Below, piece after piece: positions 63,226-64,000 of a DNA stretch of 64,000 nucleotides. A program made the position numbers and the translations under genes. Within the stretch, counting starts at the first letter, position 1; the number at the start of each line of letters is the position of its first letter. The stretch comes from Acidobacteriota bacterium (GTDB taxonomy: Bacteria > Acidobacteriota > Terriglobia > Terriglobales > SCQP01), in assembly GCA_021789895.1 (NCBI GenBank), contig JAJYIU010000004.1, positions 95,272-159,271 of the forward strand. The letters are read 5' to 3'. The notes below the pieces were generated by a model. The model had not been told where the DNA came from. It ran no database searches and saw nothing but the letters and a program-made list of their open reading frames with translations.

Positions 63226-63336
63226 GTGCATTTATTGGCCTTGGCGGGGAGTCTGGCGATTTCGCTGGCAGTCGGAGTTGGCGCGGCGCGCGGCATTTTG
63301 GCGCTGCTTTTCGGGCGGCATGGGCAGGGGAAATGA
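63226..63336 (+). CDS. Putative 36-residue membrane peptide
   Basis: Short frame with GTG start and a strong GGAGGAG 9 nt upstream. The product has one helix (LLALAGSLAISLAVGVGAARGILALLF) with a basic end. A -10-like TATAGT lies about 47 nt upstream. Too short for the ORF track; conservation would decide. Confidence 0.4.
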   Translation: MHLLALAGSLAISLAVGVGAARGILALLFGRHGQGK

Positions 63337-63370
63337 AATTAGAATTTAAATGAACAGTGGCGGCGCTGCC

Positions 63371-63398
63371 CGCCGTCAGCGATCAGCCGTCAGCTTCG
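63371..63398. repeat. AGC-phased heptad repeat, copy C
   Basis: CGCCGTC, AGCGATC, AGCCGTC, AGCTTCG in tandem, with the same 7-base phase as copy A. Confidence 0.5.
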
Positions 63399-63532
63399 GA
63401 AAGCGCGGCCTTTCACGGGACCCGGCAAATTTCCTGAAAATATTTTCCATCAGGCAAGCGGTGGCTATGGGAGTTGGGGATCGCCGGCGCCAGGCCGATC
63501 GGCAGTAAAATAGGCTGGACGGGTTGGCGCGC

Positions 63533-63622
63533 GGAGAGATGGCCGAGTGGCTGAAGGCGCACGCTTGGAAAGCGTGTATATCCGAAAGGGTATCCAGGGT
63601 TCGAATCCCTGTCTCTCCGCCA
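63533..63622 (+). tRNA. tRNA-Ser (GGA)
   Basis: 90 bases including encoded CCA. Acceptor GGAGAGA pairs with TCTCTCC; anticodon stem CACGC/GCGTG encloses loop TTGGAAA with anticodon GGA at 63567-63569; long type-II variable arm (TATATCCGAAAGGGTATC); T arm CAGGG-TTCGAAT-CCCTG. Confidence 0.96.
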
Positions 63623-64000
63623 TAACCTTGTTTCCATTCATGATCCGCGGTGCTAAAGGACTGTGCCCGGTTTAGTTCCGATGTGAATGTATTCAGCCCG
63701 GAGAACCTGAAGGGCGTGATTCCTTCAGATAACATATTGTCAATATAGCTTGTTATCTTAACTATTTATTGCTGTATCTATATCAAGTCATTGATCATAT
63801 AGCAAACCGTTGATCTTATAATGTTTTTTGTGGGTCAGTTAAATCGAAATTGTTTCGTCATGAGGATGCATCGCCTAGCAGCCCGTGGTAGAAGTGCCTT
63901 CCAGGTGTCAATGCATCGAGCGAGGATAAACTCCGACGCAGAAACATGCGACGCACTGGAAACCAGTCCGAATCGCTATTTACGCTTCGCATTGCCGTGA
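63623..64000. other. AT-rich region after tRNA-Ser
   Basis: Markedly lower GC than the rest of the window, most of all 63720-63850. It holds nested inverted repeats at 63729-63758 (GATAACA...TGTTATC with inner TATTG/CAATA), ATCAA-N4-TTGAT at 63782-63795, and TATAAT at 63817-63822. A 46-codon frame (63860-64000) closes at the last base but is unsupported. A tRNA-linked horizontally acquired segment may begin here. Confidence 0.45.

Noticed and set aside
63376-63735. 119-codon minus frame
   Set aside because: Runs antisense through the tRNA-Ser gene.

Overview
The window is about 64 kb of high-GC, densely coding bacterial chromosome. Its gene content suggests an acidobacterium (Acidobacteriota, probably Terriglobia). 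This is inferred from large exported BNR-repeat, GH2 and GH78-type carbohydrate proteins, a secretin fused to a cohesin-like domain, a TlpA-type thioredoxin with a C-terminal CxCGC tail, a lone methylmalonyl-CoA mutase large subunit and a PIG-L deacetylase. No single gene proves it. There are no rRNA genes, CRISPR arrays or intact insertion sequences. The only RNA gene seen is tRNA-Ser(GGA) near the right end.

Layout. 1-4.7 kb: end of cydB, a response regulator with a CDGSH Fe-S protein behind it, and a giant secreted BNR protein. 5.2-16.6 kb: Tat-exported GH2 enzyme, small SPW and HPP-like membrane proteins, YheT-type hydrolase, bioA, a membrane/periplasmic thioredoxin, an M48 protease and a Tat-exported glycosidase-like protein. 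16.8-17.5 kb: a FitAB/VapBC-type toxin-antitoxin pair with its own repeat-flanked promoter. 17.5-23.4 kb: housekeeping block ruvB-folK-deoxynucleoside kinase, panB-panC, maltokinase. 23.4-28.4 kb: receiver protein with a long low-complexity tail, methylmalonyl-CoA mutase subunit, STAS protein, PIG-L deacetylase plus a tiny Tat protein. 28.8-34.3 kb: secretin-cohesin, cation/proton antiporter, TauE/SafE plus DUF1634 pair. 34.5-38.9 kb: ileS-lspA-lgt (isoleucine charging and lipoprotein maturation). 39-43.5 kb: an unknown gene, selD and a GH78-like enzyme. 43.7-47 kb: galU, 3-methyladenine glycosylase, zapB-zapA, YmdB phosphoesterase. 47-54 kb: FecR protein, TlpA thioredoxin, DinB, guaB, SDR, YbjQ, hydroxyacid dehydrogenase. 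54-62.4 kb: pruA, zinc ribbon, GNAT, CoA-disulfide-reductase-like flavoprotein, a two-component pair, cdd, ispA. 62.5-64 kb: FmdB, small proteins, tRNA-Ser, then an AT-rich tail.

The most notable result is that selD is truncated in the ORF track because its catalytic residue is encoded by an in-frame UGA. Reading through it restores a perfect Shine-Dalgarno, an N-terminus matching the SelD active-site motif (AAG-U-AGK) and a SECIS-like hairpin directly downstream. The gene therefore encodes a selenocysteine-containing selenophosphate synthetase, and the host should have a selenocysteine-insertion pathway.

Other points of interest are a family of AGC-phased 7-bp tandem repeats at four intergenic sites, many start codons sitting 6-9 nt behind a -10-like hexamer (suggesting leaderless transcripts), the toxin-antitoxin operator, an SDR lacking its catalytic Tyr/Lys, and low-GC islands at about 4.9-5.1 kb and after the tRNA-Ser gene.
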